Assembly (NCBI GenBank): GCA_030272585.1
Contig: BSYQ01000016.1
Span: 1,054,001 to 1,118,000, forward strand
Direction: 5' to 3'
DNA length: 64,000 bases
Source: Bryopsis sp. KO-2023
Lineage: Eukaryota > Chlorophyta > Ulvophyceae > Bryopsidales > Bryopsidaceae
The translations under genes and the position numbers were made by a program. The notes below the pieces were generated by a model. That model worked only from the letters and a program-made list of their open reading frames with translations, was not told where the DNA came from and made no database searches. This document shows, in pieces, positions 48,891 through 59,500 of the stretch (positions are counted from its first letter, which is position 1; the number at the start of each line of letters is the position of its first letter).

Positions 48891-49008
48891 GTTGCCCTCA
48901 TACCATCGTGAATACATGCGATCCCTTCCGAACTCGCCAATCAAACACGATTGGGGCCGATTAGTACCGAGATCAGGGATGTCTCAGGAAATCCGGCGGG
49001 GGCAACTT
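48891..49008 (+). rRNA. 5S rRNA C20
   Basis: As C6; H spacer upstream. Confidence 0.88.
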
Positions 49009-49084
49009 GATTGTTTTTCATTTTGGAGGTCTGGGTGTGGTTGATGAACGAGTACAAAAGCCCCTACCGGCGGCATCCATACGT

Positions 49085-49202
49085 GTTGCCCTCATACCAT
49101 CGTGAATACATGCGATCCCTTCCGAACTCGCCAATCAAGCACGATTGGGGCCGATCAGTACCGAGATCAGGGATGTCTCAGGAAATCCGGCGGGGGCAAC
49201 TT
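49085..49202 (+). rRNA. 5S rRNA C21
   Basis: Consensus; L spacer upstream. Confidence 0.92.
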
Positions 49203-49278
49203 GATTGTTTTTCATTTTGGAGGTCTGTGTGGGGTTGATGAACGAGTACAAAAGCCCCCGACGAGGGAATCCATACGT

Positions 49279-49396
49279 GTTGCCCTCATACCATCGTGAA
49301 TACATGCGATCCCTTCCGAACTCGCCAATCAAGCACGATTGGGGCCGATCAGTACCGAGATCAGGGATGTCTCAGGAAATCCGGCGGGGGCAACTT
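49279..49396 (+). rRNA. 5S rRNA C22
   Basis: Consensus; T spacer upstream. Confidence 0.92.
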
Positions 49397-49472
49397 GATT
49401 GTTTTTCATTTTGGAGGTCTGGGTGTGATTGATGAACGAGTACAAAAGCCCCTGCCGGCGGCATCCAAACGT

Positions 49473-49590
49473 GTTGCCCTCATACCATCGTGAATACATG
49501 CGATCCCTTCCGAACTCGCCAATCAAACACGATTGGGGTCGATCAGTACCGAGATCAGGGCTGTCTCAGGAAATCCGGCGGGGGCAACTT
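49473..49590 (+). rRNA. 5S rRNA C23
   Basis: AAACACG, GGGGTCG and GGGCTG as in B8; L spacer upstream. Confidence 0.86.
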
Positions 49591-49666
49591 GATTGTTTTT
49601 CATTTTGGAGGTGTGTGTGGGGTTGATGGACGAGTACAAAAGCCCCCGACGGGGGAATTCAAACGT

Positions 49667-49784
49667 GTTGCCCTCATACCATCGTGAATACATGCGATCC
49701 CTTCCGAACTCGCCAATCAAACACGATTGGGGCCGATCAGTACCGAGATCAGGGATGTCTTAGGAAATCCGGCGGGGGCAACTT
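49667..49784 (+). rRNA. 5S rRNA C24
   Basis: AAACACG and GTCTTAGG as in B9; T spacer upstream. Confidence 0.86.
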
Positions 49785-49860
49785 GATTGTTTTTCATTTT
49801 GGAGGTCTGTGTGGGGTTGATGGACGAGTACAAAAGCCCCCGACGAGGGAATCCAAACGT

Positions 49861-49978
49861 GTTGCCCTCATACCATCGTGAATACATGCGATCCCTTCCG
49901 AACTCGCCAATCAAGCACGATTGGGGCCGATCAGTACCGAGATCAGGGATGTCTCAGGAAATCCGGCGGGGGCAACTT
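49861..49978 (+). rRNA. 5S rRNA C25
   Basis: Consensus; T spacer upstream; leads into tRNA-Gly. Confidence 0.92.
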
Positions 49979-50050
49979 GATTGTTTTTGTTTTCCTCCGA
50001 AAACGACATGTGTTTGGTTTCGTAAGTGGGTATTCTCCCCCCACTTCGCG

Positions 50051-50124
50051 GCGTTGCTAGTCCAACGGTTAGGATACTTGCCTTCCAAGCAAGGGACAAC
50101 CGGGCTCGACTCCCGGACAACGCA
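50051..50124 (+). tRNA. tRNA-Gly (anticodon TCC), unit 3
   Basis: Same sequence as the unit 1 and 2 genes, exactly 6,352 bp after the unit 2 gene. Confidence 0.93.
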
Positions 50125-50180
50125 TCAAATAAATATTAGTCGATACGTGGGGACTCGAGCCCCTCCGAAAAAAGAACCCT

Positions 50181-50253
50181 TTCCGTCGCCGGGACTCGAA
50201 CCCGGGTCTTGTGGGTGAGAGCCACATGTCCTGACCACCTAGACTACGACGGA
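50181..50253 (-). tRNA. tRNA-Glu (anticodon CTC), unit 3
   Basis: Same sequence as the unit 2 gene, with all stems paired. Confidence 0.95.
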
Positions 50254-51170
50254 AGGTGGAGGACGTAGAGAGGGAAGGAATTTTCGATAGGGATCGGGAC
50301 GGTCCCTGCCGCGAATCCATCGGAGCAGCGGTCGGAAAGTTACGGAGCGTTGTAGAGTTTGGAAGGTAGCGGGAAGCCACGGAACGCAAGTGCCCTCGCG
50401 CACGGGAAGGAGGTTGCCCCAAGAGTTGCGGAGGGTGTTCGGTCGTCGTGAGGAGTGGTTTTGAGTTTTTTCATCGTTGCGACTTTCGGGTGTTGAGATT
50501 TCGATGTACTAGGGATAAATTAATAATGACCGATTTTGTTTCCCGGATCGTCGTGTGAAAAAAGTCGCTCGTTTTTCACGGGTTTTTGTGTTTTTTTGAA
50601 GTTTCCAACTTTTTTTCGTGTTTTATCGAAGAGATCGATTTTCTTCTTTTTCTAGCAAACTTTCTAGTTTTTGAAACAATTTTTTTATACCCATTTTCTT
50701 TTTCTAAAAAAGATAATCAACCTGTTTTTTCCGGTTTTTTTTTTGTACTTTATCTTCGGTCGGTTTTTTTCTCTTTCGTTCCTTTCGAAAAGAATCTTTT
50801 TCTTTTCTCGTTTATTCTACCATGGAATCGAAAACATTTCTTTCGACCTTTCTCATCCTTTTTTCCTCCCTCTTTTTTTTTGTCCCCCCTCTCGCTTGGT
50901 CGATTTTTTTCCAACCCTCTCTCCCTTTTCTCTCCCGAGAAAGATCATGCTGATAATCCCAAATTACTTGATCGAATCATCTAGCAAGGCCGCGCTTGAA
51001 CCCAGGAACGCCACCAGCACCCCACGATCGGAGCACTCCGTCGCCACACACACAAAAAAAGAAACGCAACTCCTCCCAAGTCCTTTCGTTGCAGCACGGA
51101 CGCGCTCGCCTGCGCGCTGACTCACCCACCACACACACACACACACACACACGCCCACCCTTCCACGCTG
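50254..51170. other. superunit spacer 3, truncated by retrotransposon
   Basis: Matches spacer 2 up to CCACGCTG (51170), where copy 1 of the chromovirus begins. The remainder of the spacer and any further 5S array would lie beyond the window. Confidence 0.8.
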
Positions 51171-51684
51171 TGTTATCGCTCGGGAGGACTGACGTCCGCG
51201 AGCGACGTCTCCTATCTCGGAAAAGAGTGAGGCGGCGGCGGAACGGTCACACAAAATCGCACGGGTCACAGACTCGGGGTCACACCAACAGATCACTGAA
51301 AAGCAAGGTTACATCAAGCGTCCCATCATTTTAACTCCCAGTTCGACTTTCCCGAGGGTGACTAACCACCCGTAACACTCCCACTACCCTGACTCACAGC
51401 CGCCAGTTCTACTCCTGACTCACTCACACTCTCACACACAGGCCCAGACCAAAGCACGTTTCCACTCAGACTCGAACCCAAGACCTCAGTCTCGCAAGTC
51501 CTAATCTGGATGATCGAACCACTGTCTTGACTCTATGCTCTTACGGTGGTTTCCTCGCTGTAGGTCAGTAGTACCTCCTTGGGAGGATGCTGTCATTCAC
51601 CGGGGATGCATCTGACGCTTCACAGACGTCAGATGCATGACGCCTTTGACGTCTGACGTCCCTGGACGTCAGCAGCTGGTATCA
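51171..51684 (-). repeat. 3' LTR of copy 1
   Basis: 514 bp, TG...CA ends (TGTTATCG to GGTATCA on the plus strand). Most of it matches copy 2's LTR, but the first 100-150 bp here (the U5 end of the element) is strongly different. Confidence 0.88.
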
Positions 51685-51940
51685 ATTGCCTCCCCCCTGG
51701 GGGCAGTTGGTGCCCTCACCAAGTATCCATCAAATGCATCCTTCTGATTCTGTAAAAGTAACTCTGAACTAGGGTGATGCAAATCCCAAGCTCCCTGCAC
51801 TTCTGAAAGGATAATTAGATCCCCATAAAATCCTTAACCCACAGAAGTTCAGAAAACACTTCACTGCCCTTATGCAACCCATCCCCTAGTCTCTGGGATT
51901 CCCGATCCTTCAGCCACAGAATAAAAAGTGCATCTAACTT

Positions 51941-54900
51941 CTACCTGATCCCAGCTCTCCTCTTATAATCAGCCAGGATCTCTGATGCATTCAATAAATT
52001 GTCTTGGGGTTCCCAGGTTGCTTCACTAAGTGGATACCCCTTCCAGACTACTAAACATCTTCTTTTCCTTCCTGAAAACTTATGTCTTACTACAGCCTCA
52101 ACTTCAAATTCTTCTTCTCCCTCAGAATCTAATTCTGCTGGAGGTGCCATTACCTCCCTAGGAAACTTAGAACTCTCTTGAAGTTTTCTCAACTTTGATA
52201 CATGAAATACAGGATGTAATTTCCATCCATCTGGTAACACCAATCTATATGCCACAGATCCCACTGCAGCAGCAATAACAAAAGGCCCTATATATCTTCT
52301 TCTGATTTTCACTGGAATATGTTTCAAGACTGATAAATTCAATGTCTTTGTGGAGAGCAACACCTTTTCTCCCACTTGAAACTGTACATCCCTTCTCCTT
52401 TTATTTGCTTGCTGCCTCATCTTCTCTTGGGCTGTTTTATATCTGTCCTTGGCATCATTGATGACTTCCTGCATATGAGATATCATCTCTTGTACTGACT
52501 CTGCTTCTGCTTGAGCTTTTCCAGCCAGTAGATCCCCTGGCAGCTGAGGATGCACCCCATACATTAAGTAAAAGGGACTGTATCCTGTAGATGTGTGTAC
52601 AGCATTGTTGGCTGCAAATTCAGCCATCCCTAATCCCTGCATCCATGTCTCTGGATGCTCTTCCACATAGGGTCTTAGGAAATTCTCTAATGTTCTGATG
52701 CTGACTTCACTTTGTCCATCTGTTTGAGGATGGAAGGCTGTGGACATTCTCACTTTAGTGCCCACACATCTCATTAGCTCCTGCCAAAATTTACTAGCAA
52801 ACCTAGTGTCTCTATCACTGATTATCACACTAGGAATCCCATGATTCCTGAAGATGTGATCAAAGAATATCCTTGCATACCCTGGTGCATCTATTGTTTT
52901 ACTACAGGGTATGAACTTCACCATTTTGGTCAATCTATCAACAAAGACTGCAATGGAATCAAATCCATCAACAGGGGGTAAATCAGTCACTAAATCAGTA
53001 GTGATCTGATCCCATTTCTTATCAGCTACTGGAATAGGTTGCAGCAAGCCTTTCTGAGCTCTCAACTCAGGCTTCATTTGCTGGCAAACCTCACATGTCC
53101 TGACATATTCCTGGACATCCTTTTTCATATCATTCCAGTAGTATTTCCTGGACATCAGCTCCAGAGTTCTCTCTATCCCTAGATGTCCAGAGATTTGATT
53201 ATCATGTCCTTCTGTAAGGACTTTCATCCTCAGTTCCTGAGGTACCCATAACTTCATGAGTCCATCTTGAGTTTGATAAATCAACAATCCTGATTCATTA
53301 ATTCCATAGCCTGGAATTCTCTCCCCATCCAGTATTTGAGTGTAGATGTCCTTGATCTCAACATCTGCTAGTGTTGCTTGTTCCCAGAGTGTAATCTCCT
53401 CCATACTAGGTTGTAAGGAGCTCACTACATTCACTTGATTCTCTGCTGGTAGACTTCTTGATAGTGCATCAGCCACTAGATTCATTTTCCCCTGGATGTA
53501 CTGAATCTTTGGTTTGATGCTGAGGAAATGTCCTGCTCTCAGCCACCTGGCCTGAGGCCTTGACATCATCTTTTGATCCATAAAGTTTGTTAGTGGCTGG
53601 TGGTCTGTAAAGACTGTGACTTCTCCTGGGCAGCCCTCTAAATAGTGCCTCCACTGCATCAAGCAGTAGGCTATTCCCAGGAGTTCCCTTTCATACACTG
53701 AGTAATTCTGTTCTGATTTGGATAATCTTCTACTGCAAAAGGCTATGGGCTGTAATCCAGAGCCATGATCCTGACAGAGGACTCCTCCAGTTGCTTCCCC
53801 AGATGCATCACTAATCACAGTGTAATCTTTCACTGGATTAGGATGGATCAGCACTGGTTTCCCCATCAATGCAGTTTTGAGTGTTTGAAAAGCCTGTTCC
53901 TGAGCAGATCCCCACTCCCACATGACATCCTTCTTAGTTAAGTCATGCAGAGGGCCTGCTATCTTTGCAAAGTCTGGGATGAATCTTCTATAGAAGGAAA
54001 CCATCCCCAGAAAACTCCTGACATCTGTAACTGTCTTTAAGGGCTTCCAATCCCTGATTGCCTTAACTTTCACATCCATTGCTGAGATCCCTTTTTCACT
54101 CAACCAAAATCCACAGAAATCTGTTTCCCTTACACAGATTTCACTTTTGGTGGCCTTTGCAAATAGACTATACTTCTGTAGCCTGGCTAAGACTGCTGCC
54201 AGATGCTCTACATGCTCAGAGATGCTCTTAGAATAGATTAAGAGATCATCAATGAAGATCAGCACAAAGATATCCAGCATATCCTTGAAGATATCATTAA
54301 CCATGTTCATGTATTGTGCTGGAGCATTAGTAAGTCCAAAGGAAAGCACTTTGAACTGATAGTGTCCAAATCTGCTTCTAAAGGCAGTCTTAGGCCTGTC
54401 CTCTTCCCTTAGAGGCATCTGCCAGTAGCCTGATCTCAGATCAATCTTAGTAAAATATTTTGCCCCATGTACCCTGTCTATCATCTCCTCTGGTAAGGGC
54501 AGAGGGTATCTATTTTTGATGGTTTTCTTATTGAGCCATCTGTAATCCAGGCACATCCTGAGCCCTCCATCTTTCTTAGGGACAAACAGGATGGGTGCCC
54601 CAAATGGTGATTGTGATGGTTCAATGAAATCCATCTCCAAAAGGTAATCTAACTGTCTTTTAACCTCATCTAACTCAAGAGGAGACAGTTTATACAGTGG
54701 CCTGTACATGGGTTCAGTACCCTCCTCCAGATCAATCCTGAATTCATGACCCAGTCTGGTAGGAGGTACACCTTTAGGCAAATCTTTTGCAAATACTTTT
54801 CTGTACTGAGTCAGTACTTCCTTAATCCTGGGATCCATATCCTCCTGCAGGATTTTCTGTAGATCATCCCCTTCCCTTTGTTCTGGGATTGTTTCTACTC

Positions 54901-55324
54901 CAGTCTTTGATTCATCCTCTGGCCTGATCACCACCATGATGATGTGTTTAATTTCCCCTTTTTCTATCTGTCTTTTGATTCTGCCACTAGAACAAAAGGA
55001 AAGTTCTGTAGCTCCAGTGGGTTTGAGCTGATATTCAGGCATCACTGAGAGTGGTAATTTTACACTTTTTCTGCCCTTGTTGACTGTGATTATTCCTGAC
55101 TTAAAATCCACTTTGGGATTGTAGTGTATAAGCCAGGGCAATCCCAGTAGAATTGGGTGATTACTGTCTGGAAAGACATCAGCATCAAATGAGAGCTGGA
55201 TCTTTCCACAGACAAATGGGATGCCAAAACATCTCCCCACTGATTTCCTTTCTGTACCATCTAGAAACTTAACAGGAGTTTCTTGTGGTTTGTATTGCAG
55301 TCCCAGTTCCTTGACTGCATCCAT
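51941..55324 (-). pseudogene. pol of copy 1, interrupted by copy 2
   Basis: The frame from the C-terminal chromodomain back to just past the protease active site is open without stops, and very similar to copy 2 pol. Present are reverse transcriptase (FIDDLLIYSK at the catalytic site), RNase H (VISDASGEATGG), integrase with HHCC and D,D35E, and a chromodomain (VVWKGYPLSEATWEP). The protease DTGS and everything upstream lie on the other side of copy 2, from 63567. The frame continues by chance into copy 2's LTR (to 55468), but that part is not pol. Confidence 0.9.
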
Positions 55325-55645
55325 TGTTACGCGAGGCGCTCCGTACGCCGACGCACTTCCGTGTAAAGAGTGAGAGAGGGTGGCGGCTGAGTTCCACAGG
55401 GTCACACAAAATCGAATCGAGTCGCACACGGGGTCCACAGTTGCACTCACAGAATTACTGACAAGCAAGGTTACATCAAGCGTCCCATTCTTTTAACTCC
55501 CGTTCGACTTTCCCGAGGGTGACTAACCACCCGTAACACTCCCACTACCCTGACTCACAGCCGCCAGTTCTACTCCTGACTCACTCACACACTCACACAC
55601 AAGCCCAGACTAAAGCACGTTCCCACTCAGATTCAAACCCGAGAC

Positions 55646-56110
55646 CAGAGATAGGACTTGGGCCAAATTTTTGGTCCGACTCCGGTCCGGTCCGGTTACG
55701 GTCGGGTTACGGTCACCGTACTACGGCCGTAACTCCGTACCGTAACCGGAGTAATATGTTGTTTTTACGGTACGGAACAGGTACGGTATAACTACGGTAG
55801 GCCCTAAATCACCGTGAAGTAGCGTGGTTCAGTGCTAAAGCGTTAGGCTGCAGTCAGTAGGGTCGCGGGTTCGAATCCCCCTGGGTTCCTTTGGAATCGC
55901 GGGACCCTGCGGGGGTCACTTTCTACGGTTTACGGTTGTTACGGCCGTTACGGTCGTTACGGTCCGGTACGGAGCGGTACGGAGTGGTACGGTGCTACGG
56001 TTACGGCCGTAAAAGTACGATTTTCTGACGAAAATTGTACTCCGGTTACGGTCCGGTTACGGTGGTTACGGTCCGGTTACGGTGACCGTAACCGTAAAGT
56101 CCTATCTCTG
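55646..56110. mobile_element. 465-bp hAT-like MITE
   Basis: 14-bp perfect inverted ends CAGAGATAGGACTT fit the hAT YARNG rule, and the 8-bp target CCCGAGAC is duplicated (55638-55645, 56111-56118); the empty site is visible in the 5' LTR at about 63358-63367. The interior is made of TTACGG/CCGTAA-type motifs in both orientations around a tRNA-like sequence. No transposase. Confidence 0.92.
55817..55890 (+). ncRNA. tRNA-like sequence inside the MITE
   Basis: A-box-like TGGTTCAGTGCTA (55825-55837) and B-box GGTTCGAATCC (55868-55878) at normal tRNA spacing. The anticodon and acceptor stems do not pair well, so it is a tRNA-like relic or a Pol III promoter and not a working tRNA gene. Confidence 0.5.
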
Positions 56111-56318
56111 CCCGAGACCTCCGCCTCGCGAGTCTCACTTTAGTTGATCGAACCACTGTCTTGACCAGGTGCTCTTGCGGTGGTTTCCTCGCTGTAGTTC
56201 AGTAGTATCTCCTCAAAGGAATGCTGTCATCTACCGGGGATGCATCTGACGCTTCACAGACGTCAGATGCATGACGCCTTTGACGTCTGACGTCCCTGGA
56301 CGTCAGCAGCTGGTATCA

Positions 56319-56332
56319 ATTGCCTCCCCCCT
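56319..56332 (-). other. polypurine tract of copy 2
   Basis: AGGGGGGAGGCAAT directly precedes the 3' LTR (TGATACC) on the minus strand; it would prime plus-strand synthesis. The same tract is at 51685-51698 in copy 1. Confidence 0.8.
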
Positions 56333-56574
56333 GGGGGCAGTTGGTGCCCTCACCAAGTATCCATCACATGCATCCTTTTGATTCTGTAAAAGTAACTCTG
56401 AACTAGGGTGCTGCAAATCCCAAGCTTGCTGCACTTCTGATGGGATAATTAGATCCCCATAAAATCCTTAACCCACAGAAGTTCAGAAAACACTTCACTG
56501 CCCTTATGCAACCCATCCCCTAGCCTCTGGGATTCCTGATCCATCAGCCACAGAATAAAAAGTGCATCTAACTT

Positions 56575-59500
56575 CTACCTGATCCCAGCTCTCCTCTTAT
56601 AATCAGCCAGGATCTCTGATGCATTCAATAAATTGTCTTGGGGTTCCCATGTTGCTTCACTAAGTGGATACCCCTTCCAGACTACTAAAAATCTTCTTTT
56701 CCTTCCTGAAAATTTATGTCTTACTACAGCCTCAACTTCAAATTCCTCTTCTCCCTCAGAATCTAATTCTGCTGGAGGTGCCATTACCTCCCTAGGAAAC
56801 TTAGCACTTTCTTGAAGTTTCCTTAATTTTGATACATGAAATACAGGATGCATTTTCCATCCATCTGGTAATACCAATCTATATGCAACAGATCCCACTG
56901 CAGCAGCAATAACAAAAGGCCCTATATATCTTCTTCTGATTTTTGCTGGGATGTGTTTCAAGACTGCTAAATTCAATGTCTTGGTGGAGAGTAATACCTT
57001 TTCTCCCACTTGAAATTGTACATCTCTTCTCCTTTTATTTGCTTGCTGCCTCATCTTCTCTTGGGCTGTTTTATATCTGTTCTTGGCATCATTGATGACT
57101 TCCTGCATATGAGATATCATCTCTTGTACTGACTCTGCTTCTGCTTGAGCTTTTCCAGCCAGTAGATCCCCTGGTAACTGGGGATGCACTCCATACATCA
57201 AGTAAAAGGGACTGTACCCTGTAGCAGTGTGTACAGCATTGTTGGCTGCAAATTCAGCCATCCCCAAGCCTTGCATCCATGTCTCTGGATGATCCTCAAC
57301 ATAGGGTCTGAGGAAATTCTCTAAGGTTCTGATACTGACTTCACTCTGTCCATCAGTTTGAGGATGGAAGGCTGTGGACATCCTCACTTTAGTGCCCACA
57401 CACTTCATTAACTCCTGCCAAAATTTGCTTGTAAATCTAGTGTCCCTATCACTGATTATCACACTGGGAATCCCATGATTCCTAAAGATGTGATCAAAGA
57501 ATATTCTTGCATACCCTGGTGCATCTATTGTTTTGCTGCAGGGTATGAACTTCACCATCTTAGTCAATCTATCAACAAATACTGCAATGGAATCAAATCC
57601 ATCAACAGGGGGTAAATCAGTCACTAAATCAGTAGTGATCTGACTCCATTTCTTATCAGCTACTGGAATAGGTTGCAGCAATCCCTTCTGAGCTCTCAAC
57701 TCAGGTTTCATTTGCTGGCAAACCTCACATGTCCTAACATATTCCTGGACATCCTTTTTCATATCATTCCAGTAGTATTTCCTGGACATCAGCTCCAGAG
57801 TTCTCTCTATCCCCAGATGTCCAGAGATCTGATTATCATGTCCTTCAGTAAGGACTTTCATTCTCAGTTCCTGAGGAACCCATAATTTCATAAGTCCATC
57901 CTGAGTTTGATAAATCAACAACCCTGATTCATTGATTCCATATCCTGGAATTCTTTCCCCATCCAGTATTTGATTGTAGATGTCTTTGATTTCAACATCT
58001 GCCAGTGTTGCTTGCTCCCAGAGTGTAATCTCCTCCACACTAGGTTGTAAGGAGCTCACTACATTCACTTGATTCTCTGCTGGTAAACTTCTTGATAGTG
58101 CATCAGCAACCAGATTCAGTTTCCCTTGGATGTACTGAATTTTTGGTTTGATGCTGAGGAAATGTCCTGCTCTCAGCCACCTGGCCTGAGGCCTTGACAT
58201 CATCTTTTGATCCATAAAGTTTGTTAGTGGCTGGTGGTCTGTAAAGACTGTGACTTCTCCTGGGCAGCCTTCTAAGTAGTGCCTCCACTGCATCAAACAG
58301 TAGGCTATTCCCAGGAGTTCCCTTTCATACACTGAGTAATTTTGTTCTGATTTTGATAATCTTCTACTGCAAAAGGCTATGGGCTGTAATCCAGAGCCAT
58401 GATCCTGACAGAGAACTCCTCCAGTTGCTTCCCCAGATGCATCACTAATCACAGTGTAATCCTTTACTGGATTAGGATGGATCAGCACTGGTTTCCCCAT
58501 CAATGCAGTTTTCAGTGTTTGGAAGGCTATTTCCTGAGCAGATCCCCACTCCCACATGACATCCTTCTTAGTTAAGTCATGCAGGGGGCCTGCTATCTTT
58601 GCAAAATCAGGAATAAATCTTCTATAGAAGGATACCATCCCCAGAAAACTCCTGACATCAGTAACTGTTTTTAAGGGCTTCCAATCCCTGATTGCCTTAA
58701 CCTTCACATCCATTGCTGAGATCCCTTTTTCACTCAACCAAAATCCACAGAAATCTGTTTCCCTCACACAGATTTCACTTTTAGTGGCCTTTGCAAATAG
58801 ACTATACTTCTGTAGCCTGGCTAAGACTGCTGCTAAATGCTCTACATGCTCAGAGATGCTCTTAGAATAGATTAAGAGATCATCAATGAAGATCAGCACA
58901 AAGATATCTAGCATATCCTTGAAGATATCATTAACCATGTTCATGTATTGTGCTGGAGCATTAGTAAGTCCAAAGGAGAGTACTTTGAACTGATAATGTC
59001 CAAATCTGCTCCTGAAGGCAGTCTTAGGCCTGTCCTCTTCCCTTAGAGGCATCTGCCAGTAGCCTGATCTCAAGTCTATCTTTGTGAAGTATTTTGCCCC
59101 ATGCACCCTGTCAATCATCTCCTCTGGTAAGGGCAGAGGGTATCTGTTTTTAATTGTTTTTTTATTCAGCCATCTGTAATCCAAGCACATTCTGAGCCCT
59201 CCATCTTTCTTAGGGACAAACAGAATAGGTGCCCCAAATGGTGATTGTGATGGTTCAATGAAATCCATCTCCAAAAGGTAATCTAACTGTCTTTTAACCT
59301 CATCTAACTCAAGAGGAGACAGTTTATACAGTGGCCTGTACATGGGTTCAGTACCCTCCTCCAGATCAATCCTGAATTCATGACCCAGCCTGGTAGGAGG
59401 TACACCTTTAGGCAAATCTTTTGCAAACACTTTTCTGTACTGAGTCAGTACTTCCTTAATCCTGGGATCCATATCCTCCTGCAGGATTTTCTGTAGATCA

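Larger units (their letters stand above)
45205..49978 (+). repeat. 5S rDNA array C, 25 copies of 194 bp
   Basis: Genes start at 45205 and every 194 bp to 49861. Spacers are L, T or a hybrid H (left half L, right half T). The variants of copies C4-C8 recur in the same order in C9-C13, a 970-bp higher-order repeat. First and last copies match those of array B. Confidence 0.93.
37756..51170. repeat. Pol III superarray: 5S arrays plus tRNA-Gly and tRNA-Glu, three units
   Basis: The order [5S array] - tRNA-Gly(+) - tRNA-Glu(-) - spacer is repeated three times. Matching points of units 1 and 2 are 3,442 bp apart (for example 41763 and 45205), and of units 2 and 3 6,352 bp apart (43699 and 50051). 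The difference is 2,910 bp, exactly fifteen 194-bp 5S repeats. Unit 1 carries a foldback element between the tRNAs, and unit 3 is cut at 51170 by a retrotransposon. Confidence 0.9.
51171..55324 (-). mobile_element. Ty3/gypsy chromovirus copy 1, 3' portion (host of nested copy 2)
   Basis: Minus-strand element: 3' LTR (51171-51684), polypurine tract (51685-51698), then pol read leftward from 55324. It is split at 55324 by copy 2 and resumes at 63567; the 5-bp duplication TCCAT (55320-55324 and 63567-63571) marks the insertion. Its own 5' end lies outside the window, so its target duplication cannot be seen. Confidence 0.93.
55325..56318 (-). repeat. 3' LTR of copy 2 (carries a MITE)
   Basis: TGTTACGC to GGTATCA on the plus strand. 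Removing 55646-56118 restores the sequence of the 5' LTR. Confidence 0.95.

Noticed and set aside
41763..49978. CRISPR-like or satellite array
   Set aside because: The unit is 194 bp with a foldable 5S gene and nearly constant spacers; there are no unique spacers and the context is eukaryotic.
41713..49987. Dozens of 60-75-codon open frames on both strands repeated every 194 bp
   Set aside because: They are chance frames across 5S genes and spacers; the RNA structure explains the conservation, and the frames are broken by variants in several copies.
55325..55468. Extension of copy 1 pol into an N-terminal segment
   Set aside because: This part lies inside copy 2's LTR and is open only by chance; the true continuation of copy 1 pol is at 63567.
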